DNA of 64,000 nt from Allopusillimonas lactea (GTDB lineage: Bacteria > Pseudomonadota > Gammaproteobacteria > Burkholderiales > Burkholderiaceae_B), in assembly GCF_021653995.1 (NCBI RefSeq), contig NZ_JAJJOZ010000006.1, positions 1 to 64,000 on the forward strand. Reading direction: 5' to 3'. Each line of letters opens with the position of its first letter. The first letter of the stretch is position 1. Both the position numbers and the translations under genes were made by a program. Positions 52,625 to 61,709 of this stretch are shown in pieces. Under the pieces are notes generated by a model. That model saw only the letters and a program-made list of their open reading frames with translations. It had not been told where the DNA came from and did not search any database.

Positions 52625-53659
52625 ATGATGACCAAGTTGCTGAAGATAAGCCTGATCGGCGCGGTGGTGGGGCTGTGCACGATTGCCGCCGGTGTGGGCA
52701 TTGCCAATACCGGGCAAAACGGCAAAAAAACCGATGCCCCAGCGATACGCGGCGCGGCGTGGCCTACTGGACAGGTGCGAATTGTGGTGCCCTATCCGCC
52801 CGGCACGGAGCCTGATGTGCTCGCTCGTGATCTTGGCAATCACCTGAACAAGCAGACGGGGCAGACATTCGTGGTGGAGAACCGCCCCGGCGCGAACGCG
52901 ATTATTGGCACCGAGAGCGTCGCGCGTTCAGAAGGTGACGGCAATACGCTGCTGATGGTGGATCGCCTTGCGCTCGAGACCAATCCGTACCTGTATACCA
53001 AGCTTACCTACGATTGGCACAAGGATCTGAAGCCGGTGGCCGATCTGGCTAGTGTCAATCTCTATCTGGCCGTGCGCAAGGATTTTCCGGTCAATAGCTT
53101 TGAGGAATTCATCGCTTACGCAAAGAAGAACCCTAATGCGGTCAATGTGGCGACGGGCGGCAAGGGCCACGTGACACACCTTGGCATGGCTTCTTTGGCG
53201 AATGCGGAAGGCGTCGACTTTACCTATGTTCCGTATCGCGGTGTGAGTCCCGCGCTCAATGGCCTGTTGGCGGGCGAAACCGATGCGATGATCGCGGGCG
53301 GGCTGGTGATGTCTCAGCAAAGCAAGGCTGGCAATGTGAAGGTGCTGGCGGTGGGTACGGACGAGCGCACAGCGTTGATGCCAGATGTACCAACGCTGCA
53401 GCAAGCGGGCGGCAAGCCGGCGAGTATTCCTTCGACGACGTTCACGTTGGTGGCGCCGGGCACAACGCCCGATGCGGTAGTGGCACAGATCAACGAGAAG
53501 GTGAACAAGGTGCTCGAAGAGCCCGCGCTGTTGAAGTCGTACCAGGCGCGCGGCTTGATTGTGCGCCGCGGAACCCCGCAGCAAGTCAAACAGCAGATGT
53601 TGACGGAGGCTGGGCAGTACAAGCAGATTGTGAATGAACTCGGCATCAAGCCCGAGTAG
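52625..53659 (+). CDS. Bug/TctC-family substrate-binding protein
   Basis: A 344-residue periplasmic binding protein. The signal peptide runs to about 27, with an unusually long linker (NTGQNGKKTDAPAIRGA) before the WPTGQVRIVVPYPPGTEPD strand. ATG at 52625 and 52628 are both possible. It is ninth in the catabolic run and the only transporter component, so it is the likely substrate receptor for the pathway; its permease must be elsewhere. The NRPGANAIIG loop is typical. Confidence 0.92.
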   Translation: MMTKLLKISLIGAVVGLCTIAAGVGIANTGQNGKKTDAPAIRGAAWPTGQVRIVVPYPPGTEPDVLARDLGNHLNKQTGQTFVVENRPGANAIIGTESVARSEGDGNTLLMVDRLALETNPYLYTKLTYDWHKDLKPVADLASVNLYLAVRKDFPVNSFEEFIAYAKKNPNAVNVATGGKGHVTHLGMASLANAEGVDFTYVPYRGVSPALNGLLAGETDAMIAGGLVMSQQSKAGNVKVLAVGTDERTALMPDVPTLQQAGGKPASIPSTTFTLVAPGTTPDAVVAQINEKVNKVLEEPALLKSYQARGLIVRRGTPQQVKQQMLTEAGQYKQIVNELGIKPE

Positions 53660-53726
53660 GGCCGATCCTGGGCCGCCGATCGCGGCTGCCCAGGCATTCG
53701 GATCAGTCAAACCAGCAGGCGCCACA

Positions 53727-55154
53727 ATGTATCCCCAACTTCAACTGTATCTAGACGGCGAGTTTATCGATGCCGGCCGCCGCGAAGTGCGGGCGGTGAT
53801 CAACCCGGCCACGGCATTGCGCATCGCATCGCTGCCGTGTGCGGATCGCGATGATCTGGATCGTGCGCTGCAAAGCGCGCAGCGCGCATTCGCGCACTGG
53901 AAAGCTTCGGACCCCATGGAGCGTTCGCGCATTCTTCGCGCGGCGGCGAGCCTGCTGCGGGAGCGCGCGGAAGAGATCGGCCGCGGGATTACTCAGGATC
54001 AGGGCAAACCGTTAAAGGAAGCGGTGGGTGAGGTGATCGCCAGCGCTGAGATCGCAGAGTGGCACGCGGAGGAATGTCGGCGCATCTACGGACGCGTTAT
54101 TCCGCCGCGTGACCCCACGGTGCGGCAGATGGTGGTGCGCGAGGCGGTCGGTGTATGCGCGGCGTTCACACCATGGAACTTCCCGCTTCACCAAGCCATC
54201 AAGAAAGTTGCCGCCGCTATCGGCGCAGGTTGCCCGATGATCCTGAAAGGGCCGGAAGAGTCCCCCAGCGCAGTGCTTGCGTTGGCACGTGCTTTTCACG
54301 AGGCAGGTCTGCCGCCCGGGGTACTGAGCATCGTATGGGGCGAGCCGGCTGACATCTCCAGCTATCTGATCGCATCGCCCATCGTCAGAAAGATTACCTT
54401 CACTGGCTCAACGGCAGTTGGCAAAAAGCTGGCAGCGCAGGCGGGCGCGCATATGAAGCGCGCGACCATGGAGTTGGGCGGACACGCACCGGTTATTGTC
54501 TGCGACGACGCAGATGTGGAAGGTGCGGCTGGGATGCTGGCTCGATACAAAATGCGCAATGCGGGGCAGGTCTGCGTATCGCCCACCCGCTTCTATGTGC
54601 AACGCGGCATTCACGACCGCTTCGTCCAGGCCTTCACTGATGCGCTCGCAACGCTGCGCGTGGGTGATGGCCTGCTTCCGGATACGGATATGGGGCCGTT
54701 GGCGAGCGAGGCGCGCCTGCTCGCTATGGAAAGTTTGACGGCGGATGCGCGTTGCCTGGGGGCATCGCTCGCCCTTGGTGGGGAGCGGCTGCAAGGCGCA
54801 GGTTATTTCTTCCCGCCTACGGTATTGCTTGATCCGCCTGATGCGGCGCGTGTGATGACAGAGGAACCGTTTGGCCCCTTGGTGCCCATCGCGCGCTTCG
54901 ATGATATAGATTCCGTACTCGCGCGCGCCAATAGCGTGCCCTACGGGCTGGCCGCTTTTGTTTTCACTAACTCGCTCCAGCGCGCGCACCGGATATCGAC
55001 GGCGCTGGAAGCTGGCATGGTGAACATCAACCACTTTGGCATGGCCTTCCCGGAATGCCCGTTCGGCGGCGTCAAGGAAAGTGGCATCGGCAGTGAGGGT
55101 GGCCAGGAGACATTCGATGGCTATCTGGTAACGAAGTTTATTACCCAGCGCTGA
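53727..55154 (+). CDS. NAD(P)-dependent aldehyde dehydrogenase
   Basis: A 475-residue aldehyde dehydrogenase. N151 in PWNFPLHQA, K174 (ILKGPEESP), FTGSTAVGKKL (225-235), E249 (MELGGHAP) and nucleophile C283 (NAGQVCVSPT) are all in place. Succinate-semialdehyde and benzaldehyde dehydrogenases share this profile. ATG 53727 gives the normal N-terminus. It is last in the run, 67 bp after the Bug gene. Together with the ThDP enzyme it could oxidise the aldehyde that enzyme releases. Confidence 0.93.
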   Translation: MYPQLQLYLDGEFIDAGRREVRAVINPATALRIASLPCADRDDLDRALQSAQRAFAHWKASDPMERSRILRAAASLLRERAEEIGRGITQDQGKPLKEAVGEVIASAEIAEWHAEECRRIYGRVIPPRDPTVRQMVVREAVGVCAAFTPWNFPLHQAIKKVAAAIGAGCPMILKGPEESPSAVLALARAFHEAGLPPGVLSIVWGEPADISSYLIASPIVRKITFTGSTAVGKKLAAQAGAHMKRATMELGGHAPVIVCDDADVEGAAGMLARYKMRNAGQVCVSPTRFYVQRGIHDRFVQAFTDALATLRVGDGLLPDTDMGPLASEARLLAMESLTADARCLGASLALGGERLQGAGYFFPPTVLLDPPDAARVMTEEPFGPLVPIARFDDIDSVLARANSVPYGLAAFVFTNSLQRAHRISTALEAGMVNINHFGMAFPECPFGGVKESGIGSEGGQETFDGYLVTKFITQR

Positions 55155-55304
55155 GCCGGTGCGTTGCGGCGGGCCACGGTTTGACGCTTCCGTCGGCTTG
55201 GCCCACCGCCGGCATAGCGTGGCGTTGCCGTCCGGTCACCGTGGTGCCGTTGTGGGTGCGGTTGGCGTCGCTGCCGCATGGCCCGACGCCGGCCCAATCA
55301 TGGC

Positions 55305-55820
55305 CTAACGTTGCCGCATATTGTGCGGGCCGCCACCCCGGTGCATATTGCCACCACCGAGTTCTTGCGCGGCCGCTTCGATCTGCAGGGTTTCACGCTT
55401 GCCGGATGCGGCTTCGACAACCAGCGAGACGGGGATCTTCTCGCCCGCCTTTATCGGCTGCTTCAGGTCCAGCAGCATGATGTGATAGCCGCCGGGCTTG
55501 AGCATGACCGTCTGGCCGGCGGGCAGCGCCAGCGATGGGATCTGCCGCATTTTCATGACGTTCCCGTCCATGGCCATCTCGTGGATTTCCACCGTGCCGG
55601 CTATGGGCGAATCGGCTGCCACGAGTTTCGCGTCGGTCTTCGACTTCAGCGTCATGAATACCCCCGTGGCCTGTTGGCCAGAGACAGTGCCGCGCACCCA
55701 GGCATCCTCAACCGAAACTTGCGCATGGGCGGGCGTCGCCAACGCCACCGTGAGCGCCATCAGTGCTGTGCTCAGTATGGCGGTGGCTTTGTTCATGGAA
55801 GTAGGGAAAACTGTGCGCAT
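55305..55820 (-). CDS. copper chaperone PCu(A)C
   Basis: A 171-residue periplasmic protein with a signal peptide (to about 34, PAHAQV). The Cu(I)-binding H-M motif is visible: H80 in VEIHEMAMDG, several Met over the next residues (VMKMRQ), and GGYHIML. It delivers copper to the CuA centre of cytochrome oxidase. ATG 55820 is preferred because CAGGAGA lies upstream; an ATG nine residues on has none. It follows the SCO gene by 111 bp on the same strand. Confidence 0.9.
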   Translation of the reverse strand: MRTVFPTSMNKATAILSTALMALTVALATPAHAQVSVEDAWVRGTVSGQQATGVFMTLKSKTDAKLVAADSPIAGTVEIHEMAMDGNVMKMRQIPSLALPAGQTVMLKPGGYHIMLLDLKQPIKAGEKIPVSLVVEAASGKRETLQIEAAAQELGGGNMHRGGGPHNMRQR

Positions 55821-55931
55821 GGTTATTCTCCTGAGAGTGCGGACGCGGGCGCGACGGCCCGTTGCAATGAAACTGAACAGTGATGAGCAAGAAGCACGTG
55901 TAAGGCGTTCGGGCGGGATCAGCCGGCTGGA

Positions 55932-56531
55932 TTAACCGAGAGCCATTACTTTGCGGATATCGCTTACGAATTCTTCAATGGGCTGATTATGGCCAAGTGC
56001 CAGCCGCAGCTTTCCGTCTGCGTCAAAGACGTAGCTCAAGGCCGTGTGATCCATGGTGTAGGACGAGCCCGTTGGCACCTTGCGGTAGTACGCTTTGAAG
56101 TCCGCCGCCGTTGCGGCGATTTGTTCAGGAGTGCCATACAGGCCAAGAAAGCCCGGATCGAATGCCTCGGTGTAGGCGCGCAGTATCTCCGGTGTATCCC
56201 GTTCGGGATCGACTGAGATGAAGGCGACCTGCAGTCTGTTGCCATCAGCACCGAGTTCCCGTTTTACTTCGGATGCGCGATACAGCGCGGTGGGGCAGAT
56301 GTCGGGACATTGGGTGAACCCGAAGAAAACCAGCAAAACTTTGCCCTTGAAGTCGGGCAGCGAGTACTGTCGCCCGTCCGCGCCTTGCAGCGCAAAGCCT
56401 GTGCCGATACCCGAGCCATAAAGATCCATGCCGGACACGTTATCGAGTTTTTTCTCGCCGCTGCATCCGGCCAGCAATAGCGTGGCCAGGCTGGTGGCTG
56501 CCAGCAGAACCGCTCTTCTGCTTATTGACAT
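55932..56531 (-). CDS. SCO1/SenC family copper chaperone lipoprotein
   Basis: A 199-residue lipoprotein (lipobox LLAGC, about 22-26) with a thioredoxin fold. The copper ligands are FTQCPDICPT (CxxxC, about 77-81) and a His in MDHTALSYV (about 166). SCO proteins load or reduce the CuA site of cytochrome c oxidase together with PCu(A)C. ATG 56531 follows GGAGCACTCAGC. The SCO-PCu(A)C pair is downstream-oriented on the minus strand, separate from the catabolic run. Confidence 0.92.
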   Translation of the reverse strand: MSISRRAVLLAATSLATLLLAGCSGEKKLDNVSGMDLYGSGIGTGFALQGADGRQYSLPDFKGKVLLVFFGFTQCPDICPTALYRASEVKRELGADGNRLQVAFISVDPERDTPEILRAYTEAFDPGFLGLYGTPEQIAATAADFKAYYRKVPTGSSYTMDHTALSYVFDADGKLRLALGHNQPIEEFVSDIRKVMALG

Positions 56532-56742
56532 GCTGAGTGCTCCAGTCGTTGCGATCATGAGCGACATGAATAGCCGCACAGCGGTGCCGCCTGCGGAACC
56601 GCTGCCCGGCAAATGAATGCCGCCAAACGTCCATGTCTGCATTCTATCGGCACGTACGATAGAAAGTGACGCATCGCCCCAGGAAATACTCCCACTCTTT
56701 GCGCCAGATCACACTGACGCGTATATCGCAGCGATTCGGGTG

Positions 56743-57774
56743 TCAGATACGCCGAGCGGTGATGTGTTGGGACACCACCCGCCCCGTCAGCGGGTATGCA
56801 GGATCCGTATAGCCGTGCGTCGACGCATACCCAGGCGGCACCAATGCGTCGACCGCAGCTTCGTCTTCTTCGGTAATGCGCACCGACAGTGCCGCGATGT
56901 AGTCGGCCCATTGCGCCAGGGTTCGCGGCCCCCCGATAACGCCATTGATCAATTGATTGTTCAGCGCCCAGGCGATTGCGAACTGGGTGGGGCTCAAGCC
57001 GCGTGATTGTGCATGGGCCTTCAGTTTCTGTGCCGCGTCCAGCGATTCGGTTCGGAACTCGGTCTGCATAATGCGCCTGTCGCTGCGGCCTGCTCGCGTA
57101 TCCGCGGCGGGGGCTGTGCCTGGTTCGTACTTGCCTGAAAGCACCCCGCGCGCCAGCGGGCTGTAGGCTACGACACCCACGCCATAGTGGGCGCAACTGG
57201 GAAGAAGTTCGGTTTCGATCAGGCGCGTGACGGCACTGTAGGGCGGCTGGCATGCCACAGGCTGCGGGATACCCATGCGGCGCGCGGTTTCGACAAACTG
57301 TGCCACGCGCCAGGCTCGGAAATTGGAGAGGCCGTAATAGCGAATCTTGCCTTGGTCGATGAGGCGGGCGAACGTAGAGAGGATTTCTTCGATCGGCGTG
57401 TCCGGGTCGTCGCGGTGCATGTAATACAGGTCGATCCAGTCGGTGCCCAGACGCTGCAGGCTGTTCTCCACTTCCTGCAGTAGCCAGCGCCGAGACAGGC
57501 CGCGGCTGTTTGGGTCGTTGCCAATGGGGTTGGCCACCTTGCTGGCGACGACCCAGCGTGAACGTTCCTGCGCGATCAGCCGGCCCACGATGCGCTCGGA
57601 CTCGCCGTCGGCGTAGTTGTCCGCCGTGTCAATGGCGTTGAGCCCTGCGTCGCGCGTGGCGGCGACGATTTCGCGTGCGGCTGTCTCGTCGGCCTGGTTG
57701 CCGAACATCATTGCGCCCAGCCAAAGACGCGGCACCTTGAGGCCGCTACGGCCGAGTGAGTGATATGACACCAT
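56743..57774 (-). CDS. aldo/keto reductase
   Basis: A 343-residue NADPH-dependent reductase. The catalytic Asp and Tyr are in NAIDTADNYADGESE (about 44-58), Lys in VVASKVAN (about 77) and His in YYMHRDDPDTP (about 113). The C-terminal barrel segment VIGGPRTLAQW binds cofactor. ATG 57774 follows AGGGGCAATACGAA. It belongs to the YajO/PdxI-like group of oligomeric bacterial AKRs. A 296-bp repeat-rich gap separates it from the upstream amidohydrolase operon. Confidence 0.92.
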   Translation of the reverse strand: MVSYHSLGRSGLKVPRLWLGAMMFGNQADETAAREIVAATRDAGLNAIDTADNYADGESERIVGRLIAQERSRWVVASKVANPIGNDPNSRGLSRRWLLQEVENSLQRLGTDWIDLYYMHRDDPDTPIEEILSTFARLIDQGKIRYYGLSNFRAWRVAQFVETARRMGIPQPVACQPPYSAVTRLIETELLPSCAHYGVGVVAYSPLARGVLSGKYEPGTAPAADTRAGRSDRRIMQTEFRTESLDAAQKLKAHAQSRGLSPTQFAIAWALNNQLINGVIGGPRTLAQWADYIAALSVRITEEDEAAVDALVPPGYASTHGYTDPAYPLTGRVVSQHITARRI

Positions 57775-57815
57775 TTCGTATTGCCCCTGTATGTTTGTTT
57801 GCAAGGTTGGCAGGC

Positions 57816-57935
57816 GAATCACGAGCGACGAACAGCGAACGACGAATCGTCAGCTATGAATGAGGAATCGTGAATCGCCCATCGCGAACCATGAATCGCG
57901 CATCGCGCATCGCGCATCGTGAATCGCGAACGCGT
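57816..57935. repeat. degenerate short repeats rich in ATCGCG/GAATCG
   Basis: About 120 bp composed of variations on GAATCGCG, GAATCGTG, CATCGCG and AACGACGAA, including three perfect CGCGCAT copies in a row (near 57898-57918). It occupies most of the 296-bp gap between the amidohydrolase and aldo/keto reductase genes. No ORF or clear terminator is present. Confidence 0.7.
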
Positions 57936-58070
57936 CGTCGGTCGCGGCTGCCGTGTTCAGGAACTATACCCTGACGAAACACCGAGGACGAAGTTATGCC
58001 CCGTTGCCGGCAGCGGCCCACCGCTTTCACGCCTCAGGCAAGCCATGGCCGCGTTGCAGGCTAGGGAGGA

Positions 58071-58961
58071 TCAGGAAGCGGTGTCGAAGCCGTAAAGCCT
58101 TGCGGGGTTGTCAACCAGCGTCTTGCGGCGCTGCGTTTCATCGGGAATCCATTGCGCCAGTTGGTTCCTGAGTATGCCGGTATCCACCATGCGGCTGATG
58201 TGTACGTGGGGCCAATCGCTGCCCCACAGGATATTGTCGGGCGCTGCGTTGGCCAACGTCTGTGCCCAGGCTGTGACGTCGCGAAAGGCTTGCCAGTCGT
58301 CGCTGATGCGGTACGCACCCGAAAGCTTGACCCACCAGCCATGCGCCTGGAGCAGGTGCAGGAGCGCCTGCCGGCCTTGCGCATCAGGCCCTTCGGCAAC
58401 TGGCATATGGCCCATATGATCGAGCACGCCGGGTATGGGAAGCCGTTGCATCAGAGGCATGAGATCGGGCAGTTGCCGGGCGTCGAGCAGAAACTGCATG
58501 TGCCAGCCCAAATCGCGTATGCGATGGGCCAGCCGCACCATTGCATCAAATCCGATGCCGCCCTTGAACAGCACATTGAGCCTCACGCCGCGGACGCCGG
58601 CACGATGCATGGCTTCGAGTTCAGCGTCGGAAACGTCGGGGCTGACCACGGCCACGCCGCGCAGGCGCTGGGGGTGGCGCCTGAGTACATCGAGCATATA
58701 GCGGTTGTCGGTGCCGTAGACGCTGATCTGCACAAGTACACCGCGCGTCATGCCTTGCGCGGCAAGCATTCGCAGATAGTCGCCTTCTGGTGCGGGTTGA
58801 GGTGTGTAGCTGCGATCAGCAGACAGTGGGAACTGCGTAGTGTCCGGCGATACAACGTGGGCATGAGTGTCGCAGGCGCCCACCGGCAAGGTGTAGTCTG
58901 CACGCGTAAGCTCGCTGTGGGGCGGCAGGCACAGCGGGGGCTCGGTATGTGCAGTGCTCAT
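58071..58961 (-). CDS. amidohydrolase family 2 protein (PDC lactonase-like)
   Basis: A 296-residue TIM-barrel metal-dependent hydrolase. The HxH metal motif is in ACDTHAHVVSP (about 32-42); the later VLDHMGHMPV and WGSDWPH motifs complete the site. It resembles 2-pyrone-4,6-dicarboxylate lactonase (LigI) and sugar-lactone hydrolases of the group. It is the last gene of a minus-strand operon and overlaps the upstream sugar-isomerase-like gene by 4 bp (58958-58961). Substrate inferred as a lactone, not certain. Confidence 0.9.
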   Translation of the reverse strand: MSTAHTEPPLCLPPHSELTRADYTLPVGACDTHAHVVSPDTTQFPLSADRSYTPQPAPEGDYLRMLAAQGMTRGVLVQISVYGTDNRYMLDVLRRHPQRLRGVAVVSPDVSDAELEAMHRAGVRGVRLNVLFKGGIGFDAMVRLAHRIRDLGWHMQFLLDARQLPDLMPLMQRLPIPGVLDHMGHMPVAEGPDAQGRQALLHLLQAHGWWVKLSGAYRISDDWQAFRDVTAWAQTLANAAPDNILWGSDWPHVHISRMVDTGILRNQLAQWIPDETQRRKTLVDNPARLYGFDTAS

Positions 58962-59770
58962 TGTTTGCGTCCCGTTGAATTCAACAGCCCCCAACTGCGC
59001 GCCCATGCCAGGCCCGTGTCCGTATCTTCGCGGGGGGTGTACTCGCAGCCCACCCACCCCTCGAAACCCTGCGAGGCGAGAAGATCCAGGAGATAGCGAT
59101 AGTTGATCTCGCCGACGGTGGGCTCATGCCGGCCGGGAACGCCCGCGATCTGGATGTAGTCGATCTCGTCGCAATATCGCCGCAGCAGGGCCGCAAGATT
59201 ACCTTGCTCCATCTGGGTGTGGTAAAGGTCAACCTGTAGGCCCACGTTGGCGCATCCCGCGTGTCGGATCGCTTGTAGCAATTCCGAGGCGGCTTCAACC
59301 CGTGTCAGGGAGTAGTCGGGCAGCACCTGGCTGCTCAACGGTTCGAGCAGCAGCGCGATGCCATGGGGGGCGAAGCGCTCGGCCGCATAGATGAGGTTGA
59401 CGAGCATGGTCTGGCGCACAGCCTCGCTGGGCGCACCCGCGGGAATGTTGCCCGTCAGCACATGCACATTTTGGCAGCCTGTGACGTTGGCGTAGTCGAT
59501 TGCGCGCGTAATGCTGTCGCGGAAGTCCTGCTCACGCCCCGGTATGGCAGCGAGCCCGCGCTCGCCTGCCGCATAGTCTCCTGGCGGTGCATTGAGCACA
59601 GAGAGCGTCAGGCCGAATTTACGCAGTGCGTGCGCGAGGTCGTCTGCGTTGTGCTCATAAGGGTACATAACCTCGATAGCCCCGAAACCCGACTGTGCGG
59701 CCGCTTCGACACGCTGCAGAAACGGGAGATCGGGATAGAGCAGGGAAATATTGGCGGACAGCTTGAGCAT
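58958..59770 (-). CDS. hydroxypyruvate isomerase/TIM-barrel sugar isomerase-like
   Basis: A 270-residue xylose-isomerase-like TIM barrel. It starts with LSANISLLYPDLPFLQRVEA and includes GFGAIEVMYPYEHN. Metal-ligand candidates are Glu in LLLEPLSS (about 142), Asp/His in QVDLYHTQMEQGN (about 177-189) and Glu in GWVGCEYTP. Hydroxypyruvate and 2-oxo-tetronate isomerases share this form. It overlaps the amidohydrolase start by 4 bp and lies 19 bp after the Bug gene, so it is part of a four-gene operon. Confidence 0.9.
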   Translation of the reverse strand: MLKLSANISLLYPDLPFLQRVEAAAQSGFGAIEVMYPYEHNADDLAHALRKFGLTLSVLNAPPGDYAAGERGLAAIPGREQDFRDSITRAIDYANVTGCQNVHVLTGNIPAGAPSEAVRQTMLVNLIYAAERFAPHGIALLLEPLSSQVLPDYSLTRVEAASELLQAIRHAGCANVGLQVDLYHTQMEQGNLAALLRRYCDEIDYIQIAGVPGRHEPTVGEINYRYLLDLLASQGFEGWVGCEYTPREDTDTGLAWARSWGLLNSTGRKQ

Positions 59771-59789
59771 CGTCGTTCGCGCACCGTTC

Positions 59790-60749
59790 TCAGTTCATCT
59801 TGACGTTGGCTTCCGCAGCGATCTTCTGCCATCTCTTGAGCTCTTCGGCGGTGTAGCGCTGTCCGTCCTCGAGACTGTAGGCGGCGATATCCGCGCCCAG
59901 TTGGCGCACCTTTTCCTTGACTGCGTCACTTTCCAGCGCCTTGGCCGCGGCGGCGTGCAACTGCTTCATCGTTTCGGGAGGCGTGCCAGATGGTGTCAGC
60001 ACGGCCCACCATGACGTTGTCTCGAAATCCGGAAACCCTTGTTCCGCAACGGTTGGCACGTCTGGCAACTGATCCCAGCGTTTCTGCGAGCTGACGGCAA
60101 GCACCTTCAGCTTGCCGTCCTTGATCAGCGACATCGATGACAAGGGCTGGTCGACCATGAAGTCGACGCGCCCCGACACCAGGTCGGGATACGCCGCGGC
60201 GCTACCCTTGTAAGGGACACTCACCATTTTGGCTGAGGATTTGGCCTCCAGCCATTTTGCATTGAGTAGATGCATGGTTGCCCCGGTTGCATAGGCCACG
60301 CTTTCTGGGGATGATTCCGCCTGCTTGAGCAGGTCTGCAAGCGAATTAAAGCGGGAATTGGACGGCGCTAGGAATACGTTCGGCGATGACGCAATCATGG
60401 CCACGGTCGAGAAATCCTTGGCCGGCGAGTATGGGATCTGCGAGAAGATGGCCGGGTTGATGGCGTAGACGCTTGTGGTGACCATCATCATGGTGCGGCC
60501 ATCGGATGCGCTGTTTTTCAAGTCGCGGGCTGCAATAAACCCTTCGGCGCCCGGTTTGTTTTCCACCACGATTGTTCTACCCAGCGTGTTTCCCATTTCA
60601 TTGGCCATCAGTCGGGCCAGAATGTCTGTGGAGCCGCCGGCGGAGAATGGCACCAGCATGCGCAGCGGGCCGTCAGGCAAGGCTTGCCCGATGGCCGCGG
60701 TGCTGGCTGTGGCCGAGAGGATCAGCGTGTATACGAGCCGTTTAATCAT
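59790..60749 (-). CDS. Bug/TctC-family substrate-binding protein
   Basis: A 319-residue periplasmic binding protein with a signal peptide (about 1-21, AAIGQA) and opening LRMLVPFSAGGSTD. The ENKPGAEGFIAARDLKNSA loop is typical. Its ATG overlaps the stop of the alpha/beta hydrolase by 4 bp (ATGA). It is second in the operon (hydrolase, Bug, isomerase, amidohydrolase) and presumably collects that pathway's substrate. No TctAB is present. Confidence 0.92.
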   Translation of the reverse strand: MIKRLVYTLILSATASTAAIGQALPDGPLRMLVPFSAGGSTDILARLMANEMGNTLGRTIVVENKPGAEGFIAARDLKNSASDGRTMMMVTTSVYAINPAIFSQIPYSPAKDFSTVAMIASSPNVFLAPSNSRFNSLADLLKQAESSPESVAYATGATMHLLNAKWLEAKSSAKMVSVPYKGSAAAYPDLVSGRVDFMVDQPLSSMSLIKDGKLKVLAVSSQKRWDQLPDVPTVAEQGFPDFETTSWWAVLTPSGTPPETMKQLHAAAAKALESDAVKEKVRQLGADIAAYSLEDGQRYTAEELKRWQKIAAEANVKMN

Positions 60750-61588
60750 TGTTTGTCTCCATTGGACGAATTACGGGCAATATGGGCCCGGAGCATGGCA
60801 GTGCACTCGTCAGGCACGATGTGCTGAATCATGTGGTAGGTTGTGCTGACCTGTTGAATGGTCAGATTCTTTACGTGGCGTTCCAATGTTTCCTGCTGTT
60901 CGCGGTTGGCAATGGCGCCTTGTTGGGGGTAGAGGCACAGCGTGGGTGCAGTGATATCAGCAAGGTAACGGGTGGCGTCGGCATCGAGCGCAAACTGGGC
61001 CAAAGCCGCCAGGACGTCCGTACCTGTTTTTTCTACAGTTGCCGTATACCATGCCAGGAAGCCCGCCTCGGTCTGGGGCGGAAAGCGGGTCGAAGCATTT
61101 GTGCGGTCCAGCCATTCGCGCGGGCCAAGTTTGCGGACGGCATCGGGCCAAGAACCCTGGCCCAGCGCATAAGCGGTTCGGGCACCTTGCGAAATGAATA
61201 CGGGGCCGGATATGTTGGTCAGCGTTGCGACTCTGTTTGCGTATCGACCAGCAACGGCCAGGCCGACCAGTCCGCCGATGGATTCGCCCGCATAATGAAA
61301 CTGCTTGATGCCGAGAGAGTCTGCGATGGCGATTACATCATCGCTCAGGGTTTCGAGCGTGAACCCTGTATCCAGGTCGAATGCCCGATCAGACTGTCCA
61401 TGTCCGCGAAGATCCGGGCAAATCACTTTGAAATGACGGCACAGCTGTGGAACCCATTGGAACCAGAAGCCGCCGTTGCGCCCGTAGCCGTGTTGAAGAA
61501 ACAGATAGGGTGCATCCGTCCAAGGGTCGGTGTAATCACAAAGTGTGTAGTGCAGGGAGGGAGAATCGGCGCGGGAGACGATAGGCAT
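60746..61588 (-). CDS. alpha/beta-fold hydrolase (enol-lactonase-like)
   Basis: A 280-residue hydrolase with oxyanion QHGYGRNGG (about 32-40), nucleophile elbow AGESIGG (Ser103) and catalytic His in TYHMIQHIVPDE (about 255-261). The overall look is that of 3-oxoadipate enol-lactonase and related esterases. ATG 61588 is the family-like start; the open frame to 61915 runs into the divergent LysR. It is first in the operon and overlaps the Bug gene by 4 bp. Confidence 0.9.
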   Translation of the reverse strand: MPIVSRADSPSLHYTLCDYTDPWTDAPYLFLQHGYGRNGGFWFQWVPQLCRHFKVICPDLRGHGQSDRAFDLDTGFTLETLSDDVIAIADSLGIKQFHYAGESIGGLVGLAVAGRYANRVATLTNISGPVFISQGARTAYALGQGSWPDAVRKLGPREWLDRTNASTRFPPQTEAGFLAWYTATVEKTGTDVLAALAQFALDADATRYLADITAPTLCLYPQQGAIANREQQETLERHVKNLTIQQVSTTYHMIQHIVPDECTAMLRAHIARNSSNGDKQ

Positions 61589-61709
61589 GGCGTAATTCCG
61601 TTCTAGGAGGCGTGGAGGCGGTGCGCCCGATTGACGCAATGCTGTAATACTACGAAGGGTTGTATCATTCGTCCAATATATGAAAAAGATGATTTGATAT
61701 GTTATTGAT

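Noticed and set aside
56950..56965. Second ATCAATTGAT-type palindrome matching the LysR site at 41540
   Set aside because: It lies inside the aldo/keto reductase coding sequence and probably reflects codon choice.
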